Part shown: positions 1-6,208 of the stretch, piece by piece
Layout: each line of letters begins with the position of its first letter
Position numbering within the stretch: the stretch's first letter is position 1
Position numbers and translations under genes: made by a program
Notes under the pieces: generated by a model
What the model was told of the DNA's origin: nothing
Database searches by the model: none
Seen by the model: only the letters and a program-made list of their open reading frames with translations
Assembly: GCF_022317005.1 (NCBI RefSeq)
Contig: NZ_CP081006.1
Span: 1,240,001-1,304,000, forward strand
Reading direction: 5' to 3'
DNA: 64,000 bases
DNA from: Mycobacterium sp. IDR2000157661
GTDB lineage: Bacteria; Actinomycetota; Actinomycetes; Mycobacteriales; Mycobacteriaceae

Positions 1-1224
1 ACCCTCGGCGTACGCGGTCTCGGCATGCTGGGAGAAGTCGACGCCGGTGGTCTCGTCCTCGGCGCTGACGCGGAAGCCCATCACCCGGTCGATGACCTTG
101 CCGATCACGAACGACACCGCGAACGCGTACAGCGCGACCACCACCACGGCCAGCGACTGCTTGCCGAGTTGAGTGAGCCCGCCGCCGTAGAACAGGCCGG
201 CGGGTCCGCCGGTCATCACCTCGGTGGCGATCAGACCGATGAGCAGAACGCCGACCACACCGCCGACGAAGTGCACTCCGACCACGTCGAGCGAGTCGTC
301 GTAGTTCCACCGGAACTTCAGGCCGACAGCGAATGAGCAGACGACACCGGCCGCCGAGCCGACGATGACGGCGCCCAGGGTGTTTACCGTCCCGCAGGAC
401 GGGGTGATGGCGACCAGTCCGGCGATGACGCCCGAGGCCGCGCCGAACGTGGTCGGCTTGCCGTCACGGATTCGCTCGACGGTGATCCAGCCGAGCATGC
501 CGAGGCAACCGGCCACCAGGGTGTTGAGGAAGACCGCGGCCGCGGTGCCGTCGGCGGCCAGCGCCGAGCCGGCGTTGAACCCGAACCAGCCGAACCAAAG
601 CAGGCCGGCGCCGAGGAGCACGAAGGGCAGGTTGTGCGGGCGCATGGCGTCCTTCTTGAAGCCGATGCGCGGGCCGAGCACCAGCGCGAGCGCCAGAGCC
701 GAGGCACCGGAGACGATCTCGACGACGAGACCGCCTGCGTAGTCCAGCGCCCCCAGGTCGAACAGCCAGCCGCCGGGACCCCACACCCAGTGGGCCACGA
801 CCGCGTAGACGGCGACGGTCCACATCGGCACGAACACCATCCAGGCCGAAAACCGCGCGCGGTCGGCGATCGCACCGCTGATCAGCGCGGCGGTCACGAT
901 CGCGAAGGTCAACTGGAAGGTGGCGAAGAGCAGTTCGGGCACTGCGCCGCGCACCGTGGTCGGGTCGATGCCGAGCATGCCGAAGTGGGTGAGGTTGCCG
1001 ATCAGACCGCCGCCGGCGTCCTCGGAGAACGCCACGCTGTAGCCGGCGAGCAGCCACGCCACGGTGCACAACGGGATCGAGATGAAGCACATCATGATCA
1101 TGTTGAGCACGCCCGTGGTGCGCACCATGCCGCCGTAGAAGATGGCCAGGCCCGGCGTCATCAGCAGCACCATGGCGGTGGCGGCCAGCAGCCAGGCGGT
1201 GGCAGCGGGATCGATCGCGTCCAT
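1..1224 (-). CDS. amt: Ammonium transporter, Amt/MEP/Rh family (C-terminus outside window)
   Basis: Integral membrane channel that moves ammonium/ammonia into the cell for nitrogen assimilation. I translated 408 codons with no stop before the window edge. The start ATG (1222-1224) follows a strong GGGAGGAG ribosome site. The N-terminus shows the family motif TPGLAIFYGG (about residues 23-32) and later a conserved WFGWFGFNAGSAL stretch near residue 210, with about ten hydrophobic segments. The missing C-terminus should be only tens of residues. It lies 117 bp downstream of dcd on the same strand, with a GlnR-like box in the gap, so it probably has its own nitrogen-controlled promoter. Which of the several mycobacterial Amt paralogues it is cannot be told here. 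Confidence 0.93.
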   Translation of the reverse strand, partial: MDAIDPAATAWLLAATAMVLLMTPGLAIFYGGMVRTTGVLNMIMMCFISIPLCTVAWLLAGYSVAFSEDAGGGLIGNLTHFGMLGIDPTTVRGAVPELLFATFQLTFAIVTAALISGAIADRARFSAWMVFVPMWTVAVYAVVAHWVWGPGGWLFDLGALDYAGGLVVEIVSGASALALALVLGPRIGFKKDAMRPHNLPFVLLGAGLLWFGWFGFNAGSALAADGTAAAVFLNTLVAGCLGMLGWITVERIRDGKPTTFGAASGVIAGLVAITPSCGTVNTLGAVIVGSAAGVVCSFAVGLKFRWNYDDSLDVVGVHFVGGVVGVLLIGLIATEVMTGGPAGLFYGGGLTQLGKQSLAVVVVALYAFAVSFVIGKVIDRVMGFRVSAEDETTGVDFSQHAETAYAEG

Positions 1225-1285
1225 CGGGTCTCCTCCCAGTCGGGAAGAGCATTTCGGCCGAAGGTTTCGGCCACGGGGCGAGTGT

Positions 1286-1319
1286 GTTTCCGAAATGTTT
1301 CGTGTTTCGCGGTGATTAC
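1286..1319 (-). promoter_or_regulatory. Candidate GlnR operator upstream of amt
   Basis: Read on the minus strand, the gap before amt has GTAAT, 6 bases, GAAAC, 2 bases, GAAAC, 6 bases, GAAAC. This is close to the actinobacterial GlnR pattern of GTnAC and GnAAC half-sites six bases apart, in two tandem pairs. Ammonium transporters are classical GlnR targets in mycobacteria, which fits. The assignment is by pattern and context only. Confidence 0.5.
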
Positions 1320-1341
1320 CGACTGCTCACCGCGCGTTCTG

Positions 1342-1914
1342 CTACAGCGACTTGATGAAGTTCTGATAGGACCGCGACGGGGTGGGACCGCGCTGCCCCT
1401 GATATTTCGAGCCGGCCTGCGCGCTGCCGTACGGATGCTCGGCCGGGCTGGTCAGCCGCAGGAGGCAGAGCTGACCGATCTTCATGCCGGGCCACAGGGT
1501 GATCGGCAGGTTGGCCACGTTGGACAGCTCGAGGGTGATGTGGCCGGAGAAGCCGGGGTCGATGAAGCCGGCGGTGGAGTGGGTCAGCAGGCCGAGCCGG
1601 CCGAGCGAGGACTTGCCCTCCAGTCGACCGGCGAGGTCGTCGGGCAGCGTGCACAGTTCCAGCGTCGAGCCGAGCACGAACTCGCCGGGATGCAGCACGA
1701 AGGGCTCACCCGGGACCGGCTCGACGAGGCTGGTCAGCTCGTCCTGCTGCTTGGCGGGGTCGATGTGGGTGTAGCGGGTGTTGTTGAACACCCGGAACAG
1801 GGCGTCAAGCCGAACGTCGATGCTCGACGGCTGGATCAGCGTGTCGTCGAACGGGTCCAGGCTCAGCCGCTCGGCGGCGATTTCGGCGCGAATGTCGCGA
1901 TCGGAGAGCAGCAC
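1342..1914 (-). CDS. dcd: dCTP deaminase (dCTP to dUMP type)
   Basis: Converts dCTP towards dUMP for thymidylate synthesis; the mycobacterial enzyme is known as a bifunctional deaminase/dUTPase. The 190-residue length is exactly that of the family. Conserved blocks are visible: [10 protein letters not shown] near residue 28, [11 protein letters not shown] near 98 and [11 protein letters not shown] near 112, followed by the region of the catalytic glutamate (TLELSN). The M. tuberculosis orthologue is Rv0321, which also neighbours a tRNA-Gly, so this gene marks the chromosomal side of the element's left boundary. It is transcribed leftward, away from that tRNA. Confidence 0.96.
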   Translation of the reverse strand: MLLSDRDIRAEIAAERLSLDPFDDTLIQPSSIDVRLDALFRVFNNTRYTHIDPAKQQDELTSLVEPVPGEPFVLHPGEFVLGSTLELCTLPDDLAGRLEGKSSLGRLGLLTHSTAGFIDPGFSGHITLELSNVANLPITLWPGMKIGQLCLLRLTSPAEHPYGSAQAGSKYQGQRGPTPSRSYQNFIKSL

Positions 1915-1971
1915 GCGACGAGCGTATCGGCTCGGGTGCTAATCTCCGAGATCACCAAGGCCAGTCAACAT

Positions 1972-2009
1972 GCCGATGTAGTTCAATGGCAGAACATCAG
2001 CTTCCCAAG
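1972..2009 (+). repeat. attL: 38-bp core, the stranded 5' half of tRNA-Gly(CCC)
   Basis: These 38 bases are identical to 11058-11095 and equal the tRNA-Gly gene from its first base through the anticodon loop. Rightward of base 2009 the sequence no longer resembles a tRNA, so this is an orphaned half-gene left next to the original chromosomal upstream DNA. A possible -10 hexamer TAATCT lies at 1940-1945 and may be the former tRNA promoter. Confidence 0.88.
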
Positions 2010-2132
2010 ACGCCTCGATGCGTCCGGCGTCGTTCGCTGCAAGTCACTCAAAAACGTTGCCTACCTGCGCATATTCCCTGTTTGGCGTTCACTGTTGTTC
2101 GGTGTCGTTGGGGTACGTCTGGTGACGTCGGT

Positions 2133-2143
2133 TGCAACATCGA
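2133..2143 (+). repeat. Candidate integrase arm-type site, left
   Basis: TGCAACATCGA occurs here, 124 bases inside attL, and again in the same orientation at 10995-11005, 52 bases inside attR. Lambda-type integrases bind short repeats in both arms of attP, so a motif shared only by the two ends is a plausible arm site. Only two copies were found by eye. Confidence 0.35.
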
Positions 2144-2187
2144 ATGTGACATCGGGCGCGACAACCTCGCAGGTCACAAGTCCGATT

Positions 2188-2216
2188 TTGGACTCGGAGT
2201 CGAACTCTCTTAGCGT
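2188..2216 (+). promoter_or_regulatory. Candidate promoter for the leftmost element gene
   Basis: TTGGAC (2188-2193), 17 bases, then TAGCGT (2211-2216) makes a reasonable sigma-A-type promoter. It ends 39 bases before the ATG of the following gene. It lies in the 246-bp stretch between attL and that gene, where I see no other coding sequence. Confidence 0.4.
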
Positions 2217-2255
2217 GTCTAAGTAAGGTTCCCGACAACGAACAGGACACGCATC

Positions 2256-2537
2256 ATGACCGCACCCGCGAACGACACACTGACAACCCGCCAGGTCGCT
2301 GACAAGGTGGGCACCGACCCCAAGACGCTGCGCACCTTCTTGCGTGCATCGAAGGACTACGAAGCTGTGGGGTCCGGTTCACGCTACGAGTTCACCGCCA
2401 AAGACGTAGGCCCGATGAAGGCGAAGTTCGCCAAGTGGGTCAAGGAACGCGAAGCTGCACGTGCCGCCAAGGCCGACGCAAAGATCGCCGCCGAAAAGGT
2501 CGAAACGCCCGAAGCGGTCGCCAACGACGACGCGTAA
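2256..2537 (+). CDS. Small phage-type DNA-binding protein with N-terminal HTH
   Basis: 93 residues. The first 60 look like an excisionase/MerR-like winged helix: TTRQVADKVGTDPKTL is a typical helix-turn-helix, followed by a GSGSRYEFT wing. The C-terminal third is a lysine/alanine/glutamate-rich helix (about 55-85) that may dimerise or bind DNA. Similar small proteins occur in mycobacteriophages, but I cannot name a family with certainty. It is the first gene inside attL and is rightward, convergent with the LppP-like gene, from which it is separated by a terminator hairpin. An ATG with a weak AGGAC site was chosen. Confidence 0.75.
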   Translation: MTAPANDTLTTRQVADKVGTDPKTLRTFLRASKDYEAVGSGSRYEFTAKDVGPMKAKFAKWVKEREAARAAKADAKIAAEKVETPEAVANDDA

Positions 2538-2550
2538 CGCTCCACCCGAT

Positions 2551-2584
2551 ACGGGCCTTCAGCTCTCCGCTGAGGGTCCGTTTT
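2551..2584 (+). terminator. Intrinsic terminator between convergent genes
   Basis: A 13-base stem (2551-2563 with 2569-2581, two non-Watson-Crick positions), a 5-base loop and a short T run follow the stop of the HTH gene. The hairpin overlaps the last codons of the convergent gene and could serve both directions. Confidence 0.6.
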
Positions 2585-3011
2585 GGCGAGTGTCGAGGTG
2601 TGGCCATCCCGGCTTGTCGAAGTCGTCGGGCCAGTCACCAGACCAATAGATGATGCCGTCGATGTACGTGAACTTCACATGGTGAAGCGACTTCGGAGGC
2701 CCCGCGTTCGAGTCACCAGGAATCTTGATCCGAAGGAGCAGTTGAGTGTCGGTGCACTCGTCCTTCAAGATCGACACGAACGCACCGGCGTCCGGTGTCC
2801 CCTGCCCGCGGAACGTGCCCTTGTGAAAGAGCAGCACGTGAATGGGCGAGCTGGCCGTCGCATACTCGACGGTGATCAGCGCGGCTGACAGGCTGGCGTT
2901 GGGATCGAAGTTCGAGAACTGCTCGTCATAGACCCATTTCCACCCGAACCCGTGATAGTCAATCAACGAGTTCACGCCTTGAACGATTTCTGGCGGTATG
3001 CGGTCAGTCAC
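2559..3011 (-). CDS. LppP/LprE-like protein without signal peptide (element cargo)
   Basis: 150 residues from a GTG preceded by a GGTGAGG site. The centre resembles the mycobacterial LppP/LprE lipoprotein domain: LSAALITVEYATASSP (near residue 43), then VLLFHKGTFRGQGTPDAGAF, then a DSNAGP turn. The chromosomal family members are exported lipoproteins. Here there is no signal peptide or lipobox, even from an upstream ATG at 3164, so the product should be cytosolic. It occupies the edge position where satellites usually keep accessory genes and is divergent from an HTH gene 54 bases away. The function is unknown; family assignment is by remembered pattern. Confidence 0.65.
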   Translation of the reverse strand: MTDRIPPEIVQGVNSLIDYHGFGWKWVYDEQFSNFDPNASLSAALITVEYATASSPIHVLLFHKGTFRGQGTPDAGAFVSILKDECTDTQLLLRIKIPGDSNAGPPKSLHHVKFTYIDGIIYWSGDWPDDFDKPGWPHLDTRQNGPSAES

Positions 3012-3065
3012 CTCACCAGCGTATCGAATGGCACTGACAGTCTCCGCGAGATCGCCGGTGCGATC

Positions 3066-3281
3066 ATGCGCCGCATGATGACGACCAGACAAACGGCACA
3101 GGCCCTCGGGGTTAGCGAGCGAGTGATCTATCGGGTGATCCGAAGGACCGGCGCACGATGGCATCTTGCCCGCGAATGCCGAGGCGGCTCATACCTTTTC
3201 AGCAACGAGGACGTACTGTGGCTCGCCGAGGTACTTGGCAAGCGCAATTTGCACTCTCTCAGGGCAACGCTGGGCGTCTGA
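3066..3281 (+). CDS. Small HTH_17/excisionase-family protein
   Basis: About 71 residues; in-frame ATGs at 3066, 3075 and 3078 are all possible starts. MTTRQTAQALGVSERVIYRVI is a MerR/excisionase-type helix-turn-helix, followed by a basic stretch and the family's 'YLFSNEDVLWL' ending. It is the second HTH_17-like protein in the element besides the excisionase at 9116-9292. Being divergent from the LppP/LprE-like gene, with only 54 bases between them, it is likely to bind the shared promoter and control that gene. An alternative is a second recombination directionality factor. Confidence 0.7.
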   Translation: MRRMMTTRQTAQALGVSERVIYRVIRRTGARWHLARECRGGSYLFSNEDVLWLAEVLGKRNLHSLRATLGV

Positions 3282-3306
3282 TACACACGCTCGGGCTGCA
3301 TCGTAT

Positions 3307-3445
3307 GCGTGCGCACGCGCAAGCGCTCACGGGCGCGCATAGGCACAGGGACACATGCCCACACGGGCATACGTCGTGCCCGCGATTGTGGCACAGGTGA
3401 ACTCAGGCATATAGCCGCATATCAGGCTCCATTTCGGCATATACG
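3307..3445. repeat. GCATA-repeat region with 12-bp palindrome, next to HNH gene
   Basis: This lies in the 288-bp gap between the HTH gene and the HNH gene, with no coding sequence. GCGTGCGCACGC (3307-3318) is a perfect palindrome. GCATA follows at 3337, 3367, 3407, 3417 and 3437, three of them as GCATAT. Clustered short repeats beside an HNH gene could be a packaging (cos/pac) site or a control region. Nothing proves either. Confidence 0.45.
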
Positions 3446-3570
3446 AAGCCTTCGCAATTAACTTGTCGGAACTTGGGCACGGTCCGAGCGTCAAAGAGGC
3501 TACGGTGTCCGAAAGCGCAGGGTGGGGGGTGGCCCCCAGGGGTCAATCTCCGACGTACCCACTCACAAAT

Positions 3571-3936
3571 TCACAGCGGGTCGTGCCGGTCTTTCCTGCC
3601 GGGATGATTGCGCCGCGCCCGTTCTTTCTTCTCCACTTTCTTGCGAGCCAGACGGTCCTGTTGTTGCTCCGCCGTGCGTCGCTGGTGGCATGGTGCACAC
3701 AGACTGATCAAGTTGTCATCGTCGTTCGTGCCACCTAACTCGATGGGCACTATGTGGTGCACCTCGACGGCGTACACCTCACACCCGTAGTCACGGTCCT
3801 GGCACAACCCGCCATCGCGTTTGAGAATGTGCGCACGTATCGCCAACCATCCTCGGCCTTGCATCCGTCCCGTACTTACGTTGCGGCTCTGAGGTTTACG
3901 CCGCCTGTGCTGGTGCTTGGTCATACCCATGCGCAT
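3571..3936 (-). CDS. HNH endonuclease, phage packaging type
   Basis: 121 residues with a very basic N-terminus (about 1-30) and a complete HNH zinc/metal fold: CQDRDYGC near residue 45, EVHHIVPIELGG near 58, then NLISLCAPCHQRR near 79. This is the form found next to terminase genes in HK97-like cos phages, where it assists DNA cleavage at packaging. Here no terminase is present, so it would need helper-phage partners or act alone. The first ATG has a GGGGGA site ten bases upstream. It lies downstream of capsid in the leftward late-type gene set. Confidence 0.88.
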   Translation of the reverse strand: MRMGMTKHQHRRRKPQSRNVSTGRMQGRGWLAIRAHILKRDGGLCQDRDYGCEVYAVEVHHIVPIELGGTNDDDNLISLCAPCHQRRTAEQQQDRLARKKVEKKERARRNHPGRKDRHDPL

Positions 3937-4002
3937 ACGTTACGTTCCCCCAACTACCAAGGAGCCCACACCCATATCGGATGCAGGCCTCGGTGTTTCG
4001 GG

Positions 4003-4236
4003 TTATGCGACGTACACAATGGCGAGGTCGGACACGTTGTAGACGCGCACGTTGGGATCAGGGTCAATCCCGTCGAGCATCGTCCACGTGAAGTCGTTCA
4101 CGTCGAAGTCGTCAGCGAGCATTTCTTCGAGCGCTTCGCGTGCAACGTCGGTGTCGGCGGTCATCGCGAAGTATTCATTGGGGTCAGACTCTTCGTCGTC
4201 GGACATCAGGAACGCGGTGGTGGTGTTCGTTGTCAT
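4003..4236 (-). CDS. Small acidic protein, unknown function
   Basis: 77 residues with about a quarter Asp/Glu and almost no Lys/Arg. It has no recognisable domain. A clear promoter ends only a few bases before the ATG, so the message is probably leaderless, a common mycobacterial arrangement. It sits between the capsid and HNH genes. Strongly acidic small phage proteins can mimic DNA and block host enzymes, but that idea rests on composition only. A head-tail or decoration role is equally possible. Confidence 0.65.
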   Translation of the reverse strand: MTTNTTTAFLMSDDEESDPNEYFAMTADTDVAREALEEMLADDFDVNDFTWTMLDGIDPDPNVRVYNVSDLAIVYVA

Positions 4237-4242
4237 GCTTCA

Positions 4243-4271
4243 ATTCTAAGAGACTTCACACCACAACCCAA
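4243..4271 (-). promoter_or_regulatory. Promoter for the small acidic gene, likely leaderless
   Basis: On the minus strand TTGGGT (4266-4271), exactly 17 bases, then TAGAAT (4243-4248). The expected transcription start falls at or next to the ATG at 4236, and there is no ribosome site in between. Confidence 0.5.
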
Positions 4272-4564
4272 CAGCAAGACGCATGAATCCTGGTGTGGTA
4301 CAGCATGATCCACTCTTCGCGCTCATGCGTGTCAGAGGTAGTGCTCAGACCTGACATGTTGGGGTACCTACCAATGACGGACGACGCGGGGGAATGGGTA
4401 CGCCGTCCGACAGAGGTGGGCGCACCTGTTGGGCGGGTGCAGCACCAGATATGCGCCTTTGAGAGAAAGGCCCGGATACATGCGCCGAAACACGTACCCG
4501 AACCTTCCTCGTTGCCTGTTCCCCCCTCAACGGCCACATCTCGGGAAAAGGAACAGGACAGTTG
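4272..4564. other. Stretch without a supported gene
   Basis: Downstream of capsid on its strand. Short open frames exist on both strands, but their composition is unlike neighbouring proteins and they lack ribosome sites. A weak GTCAG/CTGAC inverted repeat is present near 4330-4355. It may hold a packaging signal or an untranslated leader; I see no firm feature. Confidence 0.3.
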
Positions 4565-5407
4565 TTACGGCGTCTCGTCCGGCACGGTCAACACCTGCAC
4601 GGCGTCTGGATGATTCAGCGCGATGCCGAACCGGAACGTGGCACGCAGCGCGACGTTGTCCGAGCCGAAGAAGTAATCGTCCGAACGAGCCACGAGCACA
4701 TCGCCGAATGCCGACAGGATCTGGTTCTTGTCGATGACCATCAGCACGTCCTCGGGCAACGGCGACCGGGTGATGACGGGCAGCGAGAGAAGCGTCTTGG
4801 CCCCCGCCTCGGTTCCCGCACCGACCAACGATTCGTTGCTTCCCGTCCCCTTCTTGTACTTCCGCACCGCGGCGTACGCGAGGGGGTTGGCGATGATGTG
4901 CGTGGCCTGACCACCCGGGGTGTTCTCGATGAGAGACACCGCGTCCACGATGGCGTCCAGGTTGTCCACGATGTCACCGGCAGCCGAAGCGCGAGCCAGC
5001 AAGCCCGCAGGAGGCCACACCTCAGGAGCGACCGGGGCCGGCTGTGCCGCGAACATGGCGTCGGCCTTGTACGTCAGCGCACGCCGGATCTCGTGAGTGA
5101 TGGTGTCGATCGCCTCGGGCTGCGCGAGCTGTTCCCGCGATACCTTGATGAGTTCGGCGACCTTGACCGTCATGACGACGATCTCGGACCTGTCGGGCTC
5201 GGCCTCGGGAATGTCGTCACCCTCACGAACCGGATGCACGTCGTCATCCAGGTTGATCTTGGGAATGCGAACGTACGGCGCATCACCTTCGACCACGCCC
5301 GCCTTGTGCGAGCACGTCATGATGAGGGCATCAGGAATGGTTTCCCGGGCGGGCAGGCCCAGGACGTCCATCCCCCATGCGCCCTTTTCAGTAACTTGAA
5401 CAGTCAT
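4565..5407 (-). CDS. Phage major capsid protein, HK97 fold
   Basis: 280 residues with the Phage_capsid family layout. It has an N-arm with GDAPYVRIP (near 41), an E-loop rich in acidic residues (VREGDDIPEAEPDRSE), and a long spine helix beginning VKVAELIKVSREQL. The P-domain/A-domain region holds HIIANPLAYAAVRKYK and RSPLPEDVLMVID, and it ends ATFRFGIALNHPDAVQVL. There is no N-terminal delta (scaffold) domain, and no protease or scaffold gene beside it. phiRv1/phiRv2 capsid proteins are, from memory, nearly 200 residues longer. A strong AAGGAAAGAA site precedes the ATG. In a satellite, such a protein would build or resize heads that a helper fills. Confidence 0.88.
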   Translation of the reverse strand: MTVQVTEKGAWGMDVLGLPARETIPDALIMTCSHKAGVVEGDAPYVRIPKINLDDDVHPVREGDDIPEAEPDRSEIVVMTVKVAELIKVSREQLAQPEAIDTITHEIRRALTYKADAMFAAQPAPVAPEVWPPAGLLARASAAGDIVDNLDAIVDAVSLIENTPGGQATHIIANPLAYAAVRKYKKGTGSNESLVGAGTEAGAKTLLSLPVITRSPLPEDVLMVIDKNQILSAFGDVLVARSDDYFFGSDNVALRATFRFGIALNHPDAVQVLTVPDETP

Positions 5408-5795
5408 TTCTTTCCTTCGGATGAGAGCGCGTTCGAGCGCTCATGGTTTGAATGTCTTACTTGGGTCCACGCCTCCCAGCCGGGTGTGGACAATGCGAGC
5501 GGCAGCAGCGCTCAGATAGCGTCGAATGGTCAGACGCTCGGTATTCAATTGCCGTTGTAAGCCTTCGTAAGGCCATCAAGTTAAGGTCATGATGAAGACC
5601 CCGTTTTTCAAATCCCGTCGGATTTCCGGTCTTGCCGCGCCCGGAGTGCGTACCAGCATGATGCACCTCGAAAAATTCGAAGGCAACCCCCCGGCGATCC
5701 GTCGCTGTGTGCCCTCGTACGCGTCTGATCTATTGCCCCGCAACGATTGTCACGTCACGCGTACGTCAGGCGTGCAGCGTTGACCTCAGCGCCTC
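5408..5795. other. Upstream region of capsid, no supported gene
   Basis: 388 bp between the capsid and the next leftward gene. Open frames of 64-70 codons exist on both strands, but none has a ribosome site or recognisable content. A hairpin-forming stretch lies at 5600-5625. It probably contains the capsid promoter/leader. Confidence 0.3.
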
Positions 5796-6065
5796 CTACG
5801 CGTCCTCATCGTCGTCAACATGCGGCGTACCGATAGCGCCACTCGCGTACACGCCTGCACCGGACACCGGATCAATTCCGTCAGGGATCACCGCGTCCAG
5901 TACAGAGTTCCCGTTCTCGTCCCACACCGAGGACGGCCCGGCATTGCTCACAATCGAGGTCTTGCCCAACGCAACCTCGCGCATGACGCGCAGCTGCTCG
6001 TCCATGTCGTCGCACGACGTACCAAGGTGCTCGTACTTGTGGCGTCCTGACACGCACTTGCTCAT
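5796..6065 (-). CDS. Small element protein, unknown (Cys-containing N-terminus)
   Basis: 89 residues. The N-terminus has two Cys and one His spaced CVSGRHKYEHLGTSC, which could hold a metal. The C-terminus ends in an acidic DDDEDA run. The ribosome site (AAAGGAAAGAAA) is nearly identical to that of the capsid gene, which argues that the gene is real and co-expressed. No family was recognised. It may be a head-associated or regulatory protein. The upstream side is the large inverted repeat at 6088-6204. Confidence 0.7.
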   Translation of the reverse strand: MSKCVSGRHKYEHLGTSCDDMDEQLRVMREVALGKTSIVSNAGPSSVWDENGNSVLDAVIPDGIDPVSGAGVYASGAIGTPHVDDDEDA

Positions 6066-6087
6066 GTTTCTTTCCTTTGTTGTCGTT

Positions 6088-6204
6088 CATGCACATGTAC
6101 TCGGATCACTCGGATCACTTGGCGCAGTCGGAGCGCCTCTACGGACACTTTTCTTGCGCTCCGAGTGATCCGTTTGAACCGAGTGCTCCGAGTGCATGTG
6201 CATG
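6088..6204. repeat. Large inverted repeat with CGGATCACT units; candidate replication origin
   Basis: Left arm 6088-6136 and right arm 6156-6204 are 49 bases each, and 40 of 49 positions pair, around a 19-base centre. The left arm contains CGGATCACT twice in tandem (6102-6110, 6111-6119), and related CTCGGA/TCCGAG units recur through both arms. It starts 5 bases beyond the stop of the DUF3631 gene. Iterons beside a replication gene are the usual layout of a satellite or plasmid origin. A transcription attenuator is the main alternative. Confidence 0.6.
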
Positions 6205-6208
6205 TTCA

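Noticed and set aside
634..2226. Long rightward open frame of 530 codons across amt, dcd and attL
   Set aside because: It is antisense to two well-supported genes, has the Arg/His-rich composition of a high-GC shadow frame, and no recognisable domain.
4256..4613. Open frames on both strands in the gap downstream of capsid
   Set aside because: Composition unlike phage proteins, no ribosome sites, and no conserved-looking segments; left as noncoding.
4562..5560. Rightward 332-codon open frame opposite the capsid gene
   Set aside because: The minus-strand frame is a clear HK97 capsid with a strong ribosome site; the plus frame is its shadow.
5457..5783. Short frames upstream of capsid, and a tRNA-like stretch near 5600-5640
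   Set aside because: No start signals for the frames; the stretch forms a simple hairpin but no cloverleaf.
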